64,000 nt of DNA, from assembly GCA_009692205.1 (NCBI GenBank), contig SHZR01000006.1, forward strand, positions 48,811 through 112,810, written 5' to 3'. Positions within the stretch are counted from its first letter, which is position 1; each line of letters starts with the position of its first letter. The notes under the pieces were generated by a model. It was not told where the DNA came from and made no database searches. It worked only from the letters and a program-made list of their open reading frames with translations. Source of the stretch: Gemmatimonadota bacterium (GTDB taxonomy: Bacteria > Gemmatimonadota > Gemmatimonadetes > Longimicrobiales > Gaopeijiaceae). Both the position numbers and the translations under genes were made by a program. Shown one piece after another: positions 10,501 through 19,523 of the stretch.

Positions 10501-10985
10501 GGGCCGCCTCCGCACTTCCGTTCCTCGACGAGGTCGCAAGCGTCATCGCACCGTACCTGCTGGTTACGGTGAGCCTCCTCCTCTTCGTGGCGGCGCGCGA
10601 ACACTTTCGCGAGAGGCCCCGGCTGCACGCGATGCTGTCGAGCCTCCTCGCAGCGAGCGCGATCGTCATCGTGCCCCAGAGCGCACAGGCGAGTCTGCTG
10701 CTCTGGGCACTCGCGGCGCTCGTGATCGGGGCCGCGCTCTTCGGGGGCCTGAAGGTTTGCTCCGCCCATCCCGAGCTCGTGCCAGGCATCGTGGGAACGG
10801 CCGTGGTGCTCGATGGGCTGGCGTCGTCCCGCGCCTCGGTCCACGAAGGCGCGCGGATCGGAGGCATCCTGGCCGCGGTGGTGGTGGCCTCGATGGCCTG
10901 GGTGTGGACGCGCGCCCTATCGGCGAGCATCCGCCCGGCGGATCACTCGCGCGCCGGCGCCCTCGCCTCGGTAGGCAGCGAATAG
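7575..10985 (+). CDS. large duplicated CPBP-family intramembrane metalloprotease
   Basis: A 1136-residue membrane protein. The first half has an N-terminal helix, an exported domain of about 200 residues, then a block of membrane helices carrying the CPBP (Abi/Rce1-type) motifs: EESVFR (Glu429, Glu430, Arg434), GHANYP (His470) and HFLYD (His508, Asp512). The second half, from about residue 610, repeats the plan (helix, exported PepSY-like domain, membrane block) but lacks these catalytic motifs. CPBP proteins are usually 200-300 residues. ATG 7575 is the first start after the kinase stop. The last 43 bases overlap the convergent DUF454 gene. The activity is likely; the substrate is unknown. 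Confidence 0.75.
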   Translation: MRPQLTRRPVFWVAFGALGVAGAVTALRLFSVALPTIALDITMDRGAAIERAAAVADENAWGAPEDRSAASFGLVDPEVQTYVELEGGGREEFVRLAERGVYEPYQWRVRRFAERRVEESLVRFTPAGEPYGFSIQLAEDDPGSGNQDALAARAVAAAAAVEWGVDLGSYQLLESSEASLPSGRVDHTFVFERTDVTLAEARFRLRIVVAGGEASELTHFVNVPQAFSRRYADMRSTNDSIALVSQSAFILLFVLLGAGVGSALLLKRGWLEWRRALVWGGIIAACFGLNTANQLPLSWMAYDTALSASSFVLQLLAGGVAVAIVGTPLIAFFLLAGESLGRRAFPDHLQQWRFWSPEVASSTTALGMTVAAYLLVGLQLGYVVLFYLGTQRLDGWWSPADALVQPDLLATYLPWLQAFSVSLFASFWEESVFRAVPIACAALLGARFGRRGVWIWGAVVLQAVVFAAGHANYPQQPPYARVIELTAPALLWGIVYLRFGLVPTILAHFLYDLSMISIVLFESNARVDQGIVVALALVPLGMIVRARVSRGGRPTPPEWAYNRAWSPAGKRAEDAVAVPTEPSGGPAPESASEVLPARRAPPRVPAWSIPVAGGVGLVLWLGAQWVRDLPPRLEGDRDEATAIALDELRVLGAPVDEWSVAVVPTAGPSEGRDYVWEEAGSEAFAALSGTYLDAPQWIVRLVDWAASAEERVEEYRVYVGAGGSVRRISHSLPEARTGSVLDVDSARVLARPVIAARLGLDGGRLREVEAAETSRPNRTDWSFTFVHVGALVGVEGEARVQARVAGDEVVDVSRTIRVPEEWERARREAESRRVIMVGGLALLLVICFAGGVVAAIVVWSRGGLDVRPVWQLGAVALVGLVASALNAWPEVTASFSTGQPRAFQVGSMAIVQVILAAVAAPACGLVGALAHGWLPAGERRGTPRGSGVAFGLLVGGVFAALPYALPGTPASADYSGAASALPFLDEVASVIAPYLLVTVSLLLFVAAREHFRERPRLHAMLSSLLAASAIVIVPQSAQASLLLWALAALVIGAALFGGLKVCSAHPELVPGIVGTAVVLDGLASSRASVHEGARIGGILAAVVVASMAWVWTRALSASIRPADHSRAGALASVGSE

Positions 10986-11455
10986 AGGTGGAGCGTCACC
11001 GAGGACGCGACCACCAACAGCAGCGCTACGACCCAGAGCCGGCTCATGAGCAAGAAGGCCGAGGCGCCAATGAACACCCACAGCACCGCGAGGGACCCGA
11101 GGCGAACGCGGGTCGAGATGATGCCGTGCACGCGGTAATCCTTCAGGTACTTCCCGAAGAGCCGGTTCTCGTGTAGCCAGCGCTCGGCGCGCGGCGAGCT
11201 ACGAGCGAAGCACCAGCCCGCGAGCAGCAGGAAGCAGGTCGTCGGCCAGAGCGGGACGAGGATGCCGATCACGCCGAACCCGACGGACACCGCGCCGACC
11301 GAGAAGTACACGGCGCGACGAATCGGGTCGGGCAGCTTCTCGACCGCCCGCTCGGCGGCGTCGTGATCGACGGGGCAATCCTCGCTCAAACGCGCGCTCT
11401 CCGGCTGCGGGACAGGCGATACGGTGGGGAAACTCCTGCGCGGACTCAAGGGCAC
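10943..11455 (-). CDS. DUF454 (YbaN-like) small membrane protein
   Basis: About 170 residues with four hydrophobic segments and the DUF454 signature: GVIGILVPLWPTTCFLLLAG, then WCFARSSPRAERWLHEN and LFGKYLKDYR. The E. coli homologue YbaN has 125 residues and no firmly known function. Start choice is uncertain: GTG 11455 is the first after the upstream gene, and TTGs at 11449 and 11389 are alternatives nearer the family length. It is the third gene of a tight minus-strand set after pdxH and the DUF2461 gene. Confidence 0.75.
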   Translation of the reverse strand: MPLSPRRSFPTVSPVPQPESARLSEDCPVDHDAAERAVEKLPDPIRRAVYFSVGAVSVGFGVIGILVPLWPTTCFLLLAGWCFARSSPRAERWLHENRLFGKYLKDYRVHGIISTRVRLGSLAVLWVFIGASAFLLMSRLWVVALLLVVASSVTLHLYSLPTEARAPARE

Positions 11456-11469
11456 CGGTCGGAACCGGC

Positions 11470-12141
11470 TCAGAACGGCACGTCCAGGGCCTCGCACAGG
11501 AACCGCATGAACGGCGTCCCGGCCTTGAAGATCACGGCCAGCTGCGCGGGCAGGTCCGGATTCGTCGCGAACGACTCCTCGAGCTCGACGATGCCGATGT
11601 AGTCTTTCCACTTCAGGTCATCGATCAGCGGGTGCTCGGGGTCGAATCCCTTGGGCGGACGGGCCAGCCGGTCGCCGTCGAGCGAGAACGTCGACGTGAA
11701 GTTCTTCGCGCGGGAGGCGCGCTTCCACGCTTGGGGCTCGTCGACGATGTGCTGACGGATGCGCTGCAGGGCCGCCGCGTCCGGGTGCCAGATGCCGACG
11801 CCTGCAAAGACGTTTCCGGGCTCGATGTGGAGGTAGTAGCCCGGTGCGTGCACATCCCTCGAGCGATCGTGTCGGAAATGGAGGCCGACGTGCGTCTTGA
11901 ACGGGCTCTTGTCCTTGGCGAAGCGCGTGTCGCGGTGGATGCGAAAGAGCGACCGCGGCGTCGCCAAGAAGTGAGGACTCAGCTTCTTCAGGCTCGGCGC
12001 GAAACCATCGATGATGCGCAGGGCGGGCTCCTTCACGTGCTCCTCGTACCGAGCCTTGTTCTCCGTGAACCAGGCTCGCTCGTTGTTCTTCTTCAGATCG
12101 CGGAGGAAGCGGAACGTTTCCCGCGAGAAGTACGGGCCCAC
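11470..12141 (-). CDS. DUF2461 family protein
   Basis: A 223-residue soluble protein matching DUF2461 (TIGR02453): FLRDLKKNNERAWFTENKAR near the N-terminus, RIHRDTRFAKDKSPFKTH in the middle and GYYLHIEPGNVFAGVGIW after it. The family is widespread, uncharacterised and about this length. GTG 12141 is chosen because it follows the pdxH stop by 7 bases and sits directly before YFSRETF, where the family begins. It probably shares the pdxH transcript; a functional tie is not evident. Confidence 0.8.
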   Translation of the reverse strand: MGPYFSRETFRFLRDLKKNNERAWFTENKARYEEHVKEPALRIIDGFAPSLKKLSPHFLATPRSLFRIHRDTRFAKDKSPFKTHVGLHFRHDRSRDVHAPGYYLHIEPGNVFAGVGIWHPDAAALQRIRQHIVDEPQAWKRASRAKNFTSTFSLDGDRLARPPKGFDPEHPLIDDLKWKDYIGIVELEESFATNPDLPAQLAVIFKAGTPFMRFLCEALDVPF

Positions 12142-12148
12142 GGCGCGG

Positions 12149-12802
12149 TCAGGGATAGAGACGTCGGGTGGTCCAGCCACCCTCCGCACGCGAGAACACG
12201 AGCCGGTCGTGGAGACGACCGACTCGTCCCTGCCAGAACTCGATCCGCTCGGGATCCAGCCGGTATCCACCCCAGAACGGGGGCCGCGGAACGTCGTCGC
12301 CGGCGAACTCCGTCTCCATATCGTGGATGCGCTCCTCCAGCTGCTCTCGATCACGGAGGTCTTGGCTCTGCCGCGAGGCCCACGCGCCGATCTGGCTGCC
12401 CCTGGCTCGCGTGGCGAAATACTCGGCGCTCTCCTCGGCGCTCACGCGCGCGACGCGGCCCGTGACGCGCACCTGGCGTTGAAGCACGGCCCAGTGAAAG
12501 CAGAGCGCGGCGCGAGGATTGGCGTCGAGCTCGCGCGCCTTCTGGCTGCCGTAGTTGGTGAAGAAGACGAAGCCCCTGGGGTCCGCATACTTCATCAGGA
12601 CCATGCGTGCCGAGGGCACGCCGTCGGGTGACGCGGTCGCGAGCGCCACCGCCTCCGGCATCAAGATGCCGGACTGGTGCGCGGCGTCGAACCAGTTCGT
12701 GAAGAGCTCGATCGGGTCCGCATCCTCGGTCGCGGGGGGGAGCCCGACGCTCACGCCCTGCCCGAGCGTCACCACGGTCTTGAGCGAGGACTTGAGCGAC
12801 AT
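12149..12802 (-). CDS. pdxH: pyridoxamine 5'-phosphate oxidase
   Basis: Oxidises pyridoxine or pyridoxamine 5'-phosphate to pyridoxal 5'-phosphate with FMN and oxygen, in the cytoplasm. The 217-residue sequence has the family order: PIELFTNWFDAA, ATASPDGVPSARMVLMK (FMN contacts), FFTNYGSQKARELDANP, and the C-terminal signature RIEFWQGRVGRLHDR. ATG 12802 gives a normal length; a longer frame reaches 12844. First gene of the three-gene minus-strand operon, divergent from the copper genes. Confidence 0.92.
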   Translation of the reverse strand: MSLKSSLKTVVTLGQGVSVGLPPATEDADPIELFTNWFDAAHQSGILMPEAVALATASPDGVPSARMVLMKYADPRGFVFFTNYGSQKARELDANPRAALCFHWAVLQRQVRVTGRVARVSAEESAEYFATRARGSQIGAWASRQSQDLRDREQLEERIHDMETEFAGDDVPRPPFWGGYRLDPERIEFWQGRVGRLHDRLVFSRAEGGWTTRRLYP

Positions 12803-12891
12803 GGCGCGAGGGGGCTCCGCGGGTCCGAGGGGCGAGGCTCGCAAGGTGGATACGGCCGGGGCGGGTCACAAGCCCGAGCATCGACCGGGCA

Positions 12892-12920
12892 TTGACCGGT
12901 GCCGCCTGGGGGACGACATT
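12892..12920 (+). promoter_or_regulatory. probable promoter of the csoR-copZ-copA operon
   Basis: TTGACC (12892-12897) and GACATT (12915-12920) are separated by 17 bases. The CsoR-type palindrome begins 9 bases after the -10 element, so it would cover the transcription start, a normal place for a repressor site. Confidence 0.45.
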
Positions 12921-12929
12921 CCAGCATAT

Positions 12930-12948
12930 CCCACCCCAGGGGGGTGGG
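12930..12948. promoter_or_regulatory. CsoR-type copper operator
   Basis: A perfect 8-base inverted repeat, CCCACCCC-AGG-GGGGTGGG, flanked by A/T-rich steps. Known CsoR operators are G/C-tract palindromes of this kind; the mycobacterial one also pairs CCCACCCC with GGGGTGGG. It stands 48 bases before csoR and just downstream of the predicted promoter, so CsoR probably represses its own operon until Cu(I) binds. No T run follows, which argues against a terminator. Confidence 0.7.
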
Positions 12949-12996
12949 GAATAGACTCGGTGACTACAAATTTGAGACCCCAGGAGCACAGACGCC

Positions 12997-13272
12997 GTGG
13001 ATGCGAAGGCGGATGACGTCGCGCGGAGGCTGAAGAGCGTCGAGGGCCACGTTCGCGGCGTGCAGCGCATGGTCGAGGATGGGGAGTACTGCATCGACAT
13101 CGTGAATCAGATCACGGCGATCCAGCGCGCGCTCAAGAAGGTGAGCGGCATGCTGCTGGACCACCATCTGCACGCGTGCGTGACGGACGCCATGCGCGGG
13201 CCGGATGCCGCGGCGCGAGAGCGCGTGCTCGGGGAGTTGCTCGAGGTCTTCGAAGCCACCGGCAAGTCCTGA
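12997..13272 (+). CDS. csoR: CsoR-family copper-sensing repressor
   Basis: A 91-residue all-helical metal-sensing repressor. The Cu(I) triad is present with the exact CsoR spacing: Cys32 (EYCIDIV), His57 and Cys61 (HHLHAC), 25 and 4 residues apart. The N-terminal VEGHVRGVQRMVEDG is the family signature. The start is GTG 12997 with AGGAG at 12982-12986. It heads the csoR-copZ-copA operon and should bind the palindrome upstream. Confidence 0.9.
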   Translation: MDAKADDVARRLKSVEGHVRGVQRMVEDGEYCIDIVNQITAIQRALKKVSGMLLDHHLHACVTDAMRGPDAAARERVLGELLEVFEATGKS

Positions 13273-13296
13273 CAAACCAGAGAAGAGAGGACATTC

Positions 13297-13506
13297 GTGA
13301 CGACCAAGACCGTGAAGGTGCCGAGCATCAGCTGCGGGCACTGCGTGGCGACCATCGAGCGGGAGGTCGGCGGCCTCGACGGCGTCGCTTCCGTGAAAGC
13401 CGACCGCGCCACGCGCGACGTGACCATCGCGTGGGATCCGAAGGCGACCGACTGGACTGCCATCGATAGTCTCATGAGGGAGATCAACTACGCTCCCGCC
13501 GACTGA
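13297..13506 (+). CDS. copZ: CopZ-like copper chaperone (HMA domain)
   Basis: A 69-residue single heavy-metal-associated domain with the Cu(I) loop [11 protein letters not shown] (Cys13, Cys16). This form, with a Gly-His between the cysteines, is common in copper and mercury chaperones. It should hand Cu(I) to the CopA pump encoded next. The start is GTG 13297, 24 bases after csoR, preceded by a purine-rich AGAGAGGAC. Confidence 0.87.
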   Translation: MTTKTVKVPSISCGHCVATIEREVGGLDGVASVKADRATRDVTIAWDPKATDWTAIDSLMREINYAPAD

Positions 13507-13534
13507 CTCGAGGGCCACGCTCCCGATCACGGGC

Positions 13535-15745
13535 ATGACGTGCGCGAACTGCGCGCTCACGGTCGAGCGCACGCTCCGGAAGGCCGCGGGCGTGGCGGAG
13601 GCGTCGGTGAACTTCGCCACGGAGCGCGCGACGGTTCGCTTCGACTCCGGGGCCGTGTCGATCCCCGACCTCGTGGCTGCGGTAGAGCGCGCGGGCTACG
13701 GCATGGTGACGGCGGCCGAAGGAGATCTAGAGGACGCCGAGCAGCGCGCCCGCGCCGAGGAGATCCGTGACCAGACCCGGAAGTTCTGGACGGGCGTCGT
13801 GTTCGCCGCACCGCTTTTCGTGCTGAGTATGGCGCGCGACTTCATGGTCCTCGGGATGTGGGCGCATTCCCCCTGGATGAACTGGCTGATGCTCGCGCTC
13901 GCCACGCCGGTCCAGACCTACGTCGCAGCCGACTATTACGTCGGGGCCTGGAAGTCCCTGAGGAACCGCGCGGCTAACATGGACGTGCTCGTCGCGCTCG
14001 GGTCGTCGGTCGCGTTCGTGTACTCGGTGGTGGTCACGGTGGCCATCACCCTGGGCTCGACCGCCGCGGGCGAGCACGTCTACTTCGAGACGGCCGCGCT
14101 AATCGTGACGCTCATCAAGCTCGGGAAGCTGCTTGAGGTTCGCGCCAAGGGCCGGACCGGCAAGGCGATCCGGGAGCTGATGGCACTCACCCCGGAACTC
14201 GCGCGCATCGTCCGGGACGGGGTCGAGTCCGAAGTGCCGGTGAAGAGCGTTCGGGTCGGCGACGAGCTGGTGGTCCGGCCGGGCGAGCGGATTCCCGTAG
14301 ACGGCGTGGTGCTCGACGGCCGCTCGGCCATCGACGAGAGCATGCTCACCGGGGAGAGCCTGCCGGTGGAGAAGGGGCCGGGCGACGAGGTGGTCGGCGC
14401 GACGCTCAATCGGACGGGCGCGCTCCGCTTCCGTGCGACGCGTGTGGGCGCCGCCACCGCGCTCGCCCGCATCGTCCAGCTGGTGCGGGAGGCGCAGGGG
14501 AGCAAGGCGCCCATCCAGCGGCTCGCCGACCGGGTCGCGTCCGTGTTCGTCCCGGCCGTGATCGTCCTCGCGCTCGTGACGCTGGGCGTCTGGTGGTTCT
14601 GGGTGGACGCTGGATTCACGCAGGCGCTCATCCGGCTCGTCGCGGTTCTGGTGATCGCCTGCCCGTGCGCGCTCGGGCTCGCCACGCCCACGGCGGTCAT
14701 GGTGGGCACGGGCCGAGGCGCGCGCATGGGCATTCTCTTCCGCTCGTCGGAGGCGCTCGAGGCCGCGAGGAGCGTCCAAGTGGTCGTGCTCGACAAGACG
14801 GGGACCCTCACGCGAGGGGAGCCGGCCGTGCGAGCGCTTGTCGCGCCCACGGGAGACGAGGCGTCGATGCTCCGCCTCGCCGCGTCCGCGGAGCGGAACA
14901 GCGAGCATCCTGTGGGCCAGGCAGTGGTTCGTGAGGCTCGGGTGCGTGACCTGAACCTGGCCCCGACTACGCACTTCGAGGCGATCCCCGGGAAGGGGGT
15001 GGCGGCGGTGGTCGAGGGCACGCCCGTGCTCGTGGGAACGCGCAGGCTCCTCGAGGACTGGGGCGTGGCGACCGCGGCGTTGGTGGGCGAGGCCGAACGC
15101 CTCGAGGAGTCCGGTGAGACACCGCTCTGGGTCGCCGCCGGAGGCGCCGTGCTCGGCTTGATCGGCGTCGCCGACACGGTGAAGGAAGGATCGGCGGCGG
15201 CGGTGCGCGCGCTTCGGGAGGCGGGCCTCGAGGTCGTCATGCTCACGGGAGACGGCGAGCGCGTCGCGCGGCGGATCGCGGCCGAGGTCGGCATCGAGTG
15301 GGTGCGGGCGCAGGTGCTGCCCGGCGAGAAGGCCGAGGTGATCCGCGAGCTCCAACAGGGCGGACGCACTCACGTCGCCATGGTGGGGGACGGCATCAAC
15401 GACGCCCCGGCGCTCGCGCAGGCCGACGTCGGCATCGCGCTGGGGACCGGGACCGACGTCGCCATGGAGACCGCCGATGTGACGCTCATGAGTGGCGATC
15501 TGCGCGCCGTGCCCGAGGCCCTGGCGCTCAGCCGCGCCACGATGCGCACGATCGAGCAGAACCTCTTCTGGGCGTTCTTCTACAACGTGGCGCTCATTCC
15601 GCTCGCGGCGGGGGCGCTCTACTCGCTGACGTTCCTGCCGATGATGCTGCGGGCGCTCCACCCGATTCTGGCCGCGCTCGCGATGGCGCTCAGCTCCGTC
15701 ACGGTCGTGGGGAACAGCCTCCGGCTCGACCGCGCGCGACTCTAG
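13535..15745 (+). CDS. copA: P1B-1-type Cu(I)-exporting ATPase
   Basis: Pumps Cu(I) out of the cytoplasm using ATP. From ATG 13535 it has 736 residues: one N-terminal HMA domain (MTCANC, Cys3 and Cys6), eight membrane helices, actuator loop [11 protein letters not shown], membrane copper site ACPCALG (Cys376, Cys378), phosphorylation motif DKTGT (Asp420), SEHPVGQ, and hinge GDGIND. The FYNV and MALSS motifs near the end match Cu(I) specificity. The conserved text LPITG lies in frame before the ATG, yet there is no ATG, GTG or TTG between the stop at 13475 and 13535. Translation may begin at a rare codon, or the HMA domain lacks its first strand. Confidence 0.92.
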   Translation: MTCANCALTVERTLRKAAGVAEASVNFATERATVRFDSGAVSIPDLVAAVERAGYGMVTAAEGDLEDAEQRARAEEIRDQTRKFWTGVVFAAPLFVLSMARDFMVLGMWAHSPWMNWLMLALATPVQTYVAADYYVGAWKSLRNRAANMDVLVALGSSVAFVYSVVVTVAITLGSTAAGEHVYFETAALIVTLIKLGKLLEVRAKGRTGKAIRELMALTPELARIVRDGVESEVPVKSVRVGDELVVRPGERIPVDGVVLDGRSAIDESMLTGESLPVEKGPGDEVVGATLNRTGALRFRATRVGAATALARIVQLVREAQGSKAPIQRLADRVASVFVPAVIVLALVTLGVWWFWVDAGFTQALIRLVAVLVIACPCALGLATPTAVMVGTGRGARMGILFRSSEALEAARSVQVVVLDKTGTLTRGEPAVRALVAPTGDEASMLRLAASAERNSEHPVGQAVVREARVRDLNLAPTTHFEAIPGKGVAAVVEGTPVLVGTRRLLEDWGVATAALVGEAERLEESGETPLWVAAGGAVLGLIGVADTVKEGSAAAVRALREAGLEVVMLTGDGERVARRIAAEVGIEWVRAQVLPGEKAEVIRELQQGGRTHVAMVGDGINDAPALAQADVGIALGTGTDVAMETADVTLMSGDLRAVPEALALSRATMRTIEQNLFWAFFYNVALIPLAAGALYSLTFLPMMLRALHPILAALAMALSSVTVVGNSLRLDRARL

Positions 15746-15755
15746 CCGCGAGCGC

Positions 15756-18700
15756 TCAGCCGGCCGCGACTTGTGCGAGGGTGTTCCGGAGTCGCTCCGT
15801 GAGCACGCGATAGATGCCGCGGGCGACGACCGGATTTTGCTCGACCACCCGGTCGAAGGAGTCGCGGTCGAGCCTCAGGAGTGTCGTGTCCTCCTCGGCC
15901 GTCGCGGTTGCCGATCTCGTCTCCCGGTCGAGGATCGCCATCTCCCCGAACCCCTCACGCGGACCGAGCGTCGCCAGGTAAAGGCTGCCGCGGCTGATCC
16001 GGATCGAGCCCTGCACGACGACGTAGAAGGCGTCGCCCTCGTCTCCCTGCTCGAAGACCGTCTCTCCCGCCTCGGCGTGACGCACGTCGGCGAGGTCGGA
16101 GCCCGGGAAGTTCCGGAAGAACTCCGAGCCCTTCAGGATCATCACCTTCTCGATCAACGGGATCACTTGGTTCTCCTCCGCGATGTCGTCATGAGAACGG
16201 CCGGGTGTCGTCACTTCGTCGTCGCGGCCGAGTACGTGTAGGGCGAGTGCGCGCGGCCACCAGTCCGCGTCGTGGAGTAGCGCCTCCATGGGTCTTGCTC
16301 TCACGTCAGACGCATCCGGCAGCAATTCGTCGATCCGCTGCGAGGGTAGTTCCTCGGAGACGGCCTCGAGGAACGGCAGGACCCCGAGCGAGGCGGCTCG
16401 CGACATGGTGCCGTCGAGCAGCTCGAGCGCGTTGCCGCGCTGCAAGGAGTTATCGCTCCGGAGCGCCACGGATATTGACCTGATTCGCGCGGGGTCGTAG
16501 GACAGCGCGAGGATCTTGAGCACGCGGTCCACGGAACGCTCGTAGAGCCCGTGCAGCTCGTGGGCGACGAACGACTCGCGCCGTCCCCCGGCGGCGTCGC
16601 GAATCGTGCTCGCCGCCACGGCGTACCGGAGGCCGCGCTGCATCTCGTCGGTGAGCACAGGGCGGAGTCGTCGTGGCTCCACCGCGTCGATCGTACCCGC
16701 GCTCCGCATGCGCCCGAGCGAGGTGACCGCTGCCGGGCCGAGCGCCGGCTCGTCGACCAGGTCCACGAGGGCGTTGCGTGCCTCGGGCCCCGGGACGCTG
16801 GCCAGAGAGCTGATCATGCTGCGCCGCAGCGCCAGCGGTAGCTCGCGTCGCTTCAGCAGCTCCGACATGACCGGCACGGCGGGGGGGGCCAGCTTCGCGA
16901 GCGCCTCCAGCACCGCGGGCCGTGCGCGCACGTCCCAGAGTACCTCCGTGAACTGGCCGACGAGGTGCACCGCGCCGAGGTCGCCCACCGCGCCGGCGCC
17001 GACCGAACGGTCGACCGAGTCGTCGGAAGCCAGGAGAACCCGCACCCGCTCGTCGGTCTGCGCCCAGCCCAGCCGGCCGAGGGCGACCAAGGCCGCGCGC
17101 CGGACTTCTGGGTCATCGTGCGTGAGGAAGTCCACGACGCTCGGGGGCTCCACGCCGCCGAGCACTCCGAGCGCGTCGAGGAGCGCGACGACCACGAACG
17201 GCGTTTGCTCAACGCCGAGGCGGACCGCCACCGCGGGCCTACCCGCGTCCCTGGGCGTGTCGATACGCTGGAGTACGCGCGCCGCTTCAGCGCGGACCTC
17301 GCCCACCGGGTGTGCTAGGAGGCGCTCGACGCGCGGCCATGCGTCCTGCGGCGGAAGCTGCTCGAGGAGCGAGGCCGCGAAGACGACGATGGTCGGGTCT
17401 GCGTCGGCGAGCGCCTTGTCGATCGTCCTGAGCGCCGAGGCGTCGGCGACGAGCGGCATGTGCGCGGCGCTCGAGAAGTCCACGGCGTGCCGCGAGACCG
17501 CGCCCTCCAGCGCGCTGATGTAGCGGCGTCTATGACGCGAATACGTGATGGCCGCCACGACTGCCGTCCCGACCGTGATCATGGGCAGGAGCGCCGAGCG
17601 CGGGCCCGCCGCGAGGGCGATCCCGCCCGCGGACGCCTTCGAGAGCGGGCGCAGCACACCGCCCAGCGTGGCCAACGCCACGCTCTTTACACGGGCGGGG
17701 AACGGCAGAAGCGAGACCTGCTCGACGGGCCTCTGGAGGCTGTACTGCAGGATGTCGTCGAGCGCTTGGGCGACCACGAGCGCGGCGAGCCCGCCGACGA
17801 CCGCCACGCCCCCCGCCGCCATGGCCAAGAGTCCGCTGTGCAACATGGCCGCGAACGACACGCCGAACTTCGGGAAGAGCACGCGGGCTGCCCAGAGTTG
17901 AAGGACGAACGTGCCCGCCCCGACCGAAGCCGACAGCAGTCCATAGATCGCCGTGATGCGATCCCGGGGAAACGTGTCTTGCAGCAGGAACTTGAGCTGG
18001 AGGTCGATCAGCGTTCCCGTGACCGTGAGCGCGACGAGGCCCACCGCGAGCAGGCTCAGAAGCTTGTTGCTGCCGACCGAGTGGAGGCCGCGGCCCGCTC
18101 GACCCAGGAATGCCTTGACGGCGCCGATGTGGTCGGGCGTCGGCTCCTCGTCTGCCTCACGAACCGGTTCGGGAATCGCCCACAGCAGCGGCAGCGCGGC
18201 GAAGAGCAGACCGACGGCGAGCCAGAGCAGGTTCTCCGTCCCGAACGCGAACGCGGCCGGCGCGACCCCGGTTCCTCCGAGGATGGCGCCCAGAGAGGCT
18301 CCGCCCCCGATGAGCGGAATCAGCCGCTTGGCCTGGCGCCCGGTCAGGAAGTCCCCGGCGTAGTCCCACGCGTGGATCAGCACCAGCACCTGGACCGCGG
18401 AGAGCCACAGGTAGATGACGAAGGCCGAGCGCGGATCCAGCGCGAAGAGCAGTCGACACGCGAGCAGGGACGCGGCGAGCGCGATCGTCAGTCCCGTCGC
18501 GAGGCCGCGGCGCGCGGTGCCCGAGAGGTATCCCGTGAACACGATCGCGACGGCCGCCGTGAGCAGCGCCGCGGCGATGACGGCGTGGGGGATCAGCTCG
18601 GCGGGGAAGACGGATGAGGAACAGCCCGTTCTTCGCCGCCGAAATGACTGTGGTGGTGGCGGTGTTGAGCAGGAGGTATCCCCCCATCACCGCCAGGGGG

Positions 18701-18756
18701 CGGCCCTCGCCTGGGCGCAGGCTCAGTGCGCGCCCCAACCGTTCCGAGGCCGCCAC
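15756..18756 (-). CDS. NTT/MFS-like transporter fused to HEAT repeats and a cNMP-binding domain, with one frameshift
   Basis: About 999 residues if one base is removed from the GGGG at 18603-18606. The N-terminal 50 residues (from GTG 18756, including GGYLLLNTATTTVISAAKNG) are in one frame and the rest (PAELIPHAVIAAALLTAAV onward) in another. The first 400 residues are a membrane domain like ATP/ADP (NTT-type) or MFS carriers. A long stretch of HEAT-type helical repeats follows (around TPFVVVALLDALGVLG and EVRRAALVALGRLGW). The last 140 residues are a cyclic-nucleotide-binding domain (VFEQGDEGDAFYVVVQGSI, FGEMAILDRETRSATA). A transport role gated by a nucleotide is an inference. It converges on copA with a 10-base gap. 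Confidence 0.75.
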
Positions 18757-18964
18757 CGCGCCTCGGCTACCTATCCGTCGACTGCGTGGGGATCTGCCGC
18801 ATGACGCGACCTGCCGGGGGTCAATGCTCGAGCCGGGAGCAAGCTCAGCAGCCGGGGCCGGAGCGGCAAGGCGAGCGGGCCCCGGGGGTGGCCAAGCGCC
18901 GGGCCACGGGCGACGTTGTCCGCCGCCGACGGGGGGTCGGCGCGAACCGCCCGTCAGGGAGACC

Positions 18965-19522
18965 ATGGAGCCCGACCCACAGCGCGAGCCCGACATCGTG
19001 TTCACCGGCACGCTGGCGGACATCGTGGCGATCATCGAGAGCGCCAAGGCTCGCGGCGGACGTAAGGCCCTGGAGAAGCACGCCGCCAAGATGCTCCCGG
19101 GCGCGACCGAGGCGGAGATACGCGAGGCAGCCGAAGTCGCAGCCGAGGTCATCGAGTCGATCCCCGTGTTCTTGGCCAGGGCCAGACAGGAGGCGGGTGA
19201 GCGCGGGCTCGAGTCGATTGCCGGTCCCCTGCTCGACCAGGCGGAACGGTACTTCCTGCGGCCGGTCGACTTGATGCCCGAGATGACGCAGGGGCTCCCG
19301 GGGCTCCTCGACGACGCGTACCTCGTCATCCGCACGCTCCAGAACCTGGACAAGGGGCGAGAGCCCTTCCTCGACTGGGATCTCGACGATCCGGAGCGGT
19401 TCCTCCGCCGCCTCATCGGCGCGCAGGTGGCGCAGCGCCTCGACAAGCTCGCGCTCGACGCCATGCGCGAGGTCTCCGCGCACCTCTCCGACATGTGGAG
19501 TCGCTTGTCGCACCCGGCCTGA
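18965..19522 (+). CDS. DUF1232 (YkvA-like) domain protein
   Basis: A 185-residue mostly helical protein. Residues around FLRPVDLMPEMTQGLPGLLD resemble the short DUF1232 motif (DLIPD...GYLDD) of YkvA proteins, whose function is not known. The flanks are charged helices without a signal peptide. ATG 18965 has AGGGAGA just upstream. It is followed after one base by the acyl-CoA ligase, so the two are probably co-transcribed. Family match is moderate. Confidence 0.6.
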   Translation: MEPDPQREPDIVFTGTLADIVAIIESAKARGGRKALEKHAAKMLPGATEAEIREAAEVAAEVIESIPVFLARARQEAGERGLESIAGPLLDQAERYFLRPVDLMPEMTQGLPGLLDDAYLVIRTLQNLDKGREPFLDWDLDDPERFLRRLIGAQVAQRLDKLALDAMREVSAHLSDMWSRLSHPA

Positions 19523-19523
19523 C

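Noticed and set aside
8627..11176. Long alternative plus-strand frames across the CPBP protease gene
   Set aside because: Arg/Gly/Ala-rich composition without any domain; the CPBP frame carries the active-site motifs.
12930..12948. GC palindrome as a transcription terminator
   Set aside because: No T run follows on either strand and no gene ends into it; its position and form fit a CsoR operator.
17460..18617. 385-codon frame antisense to the NTT/HEAT/cNMP gene
   Set aside because: Low-complexity charged sequence; a shadow of the minus-strand gene.
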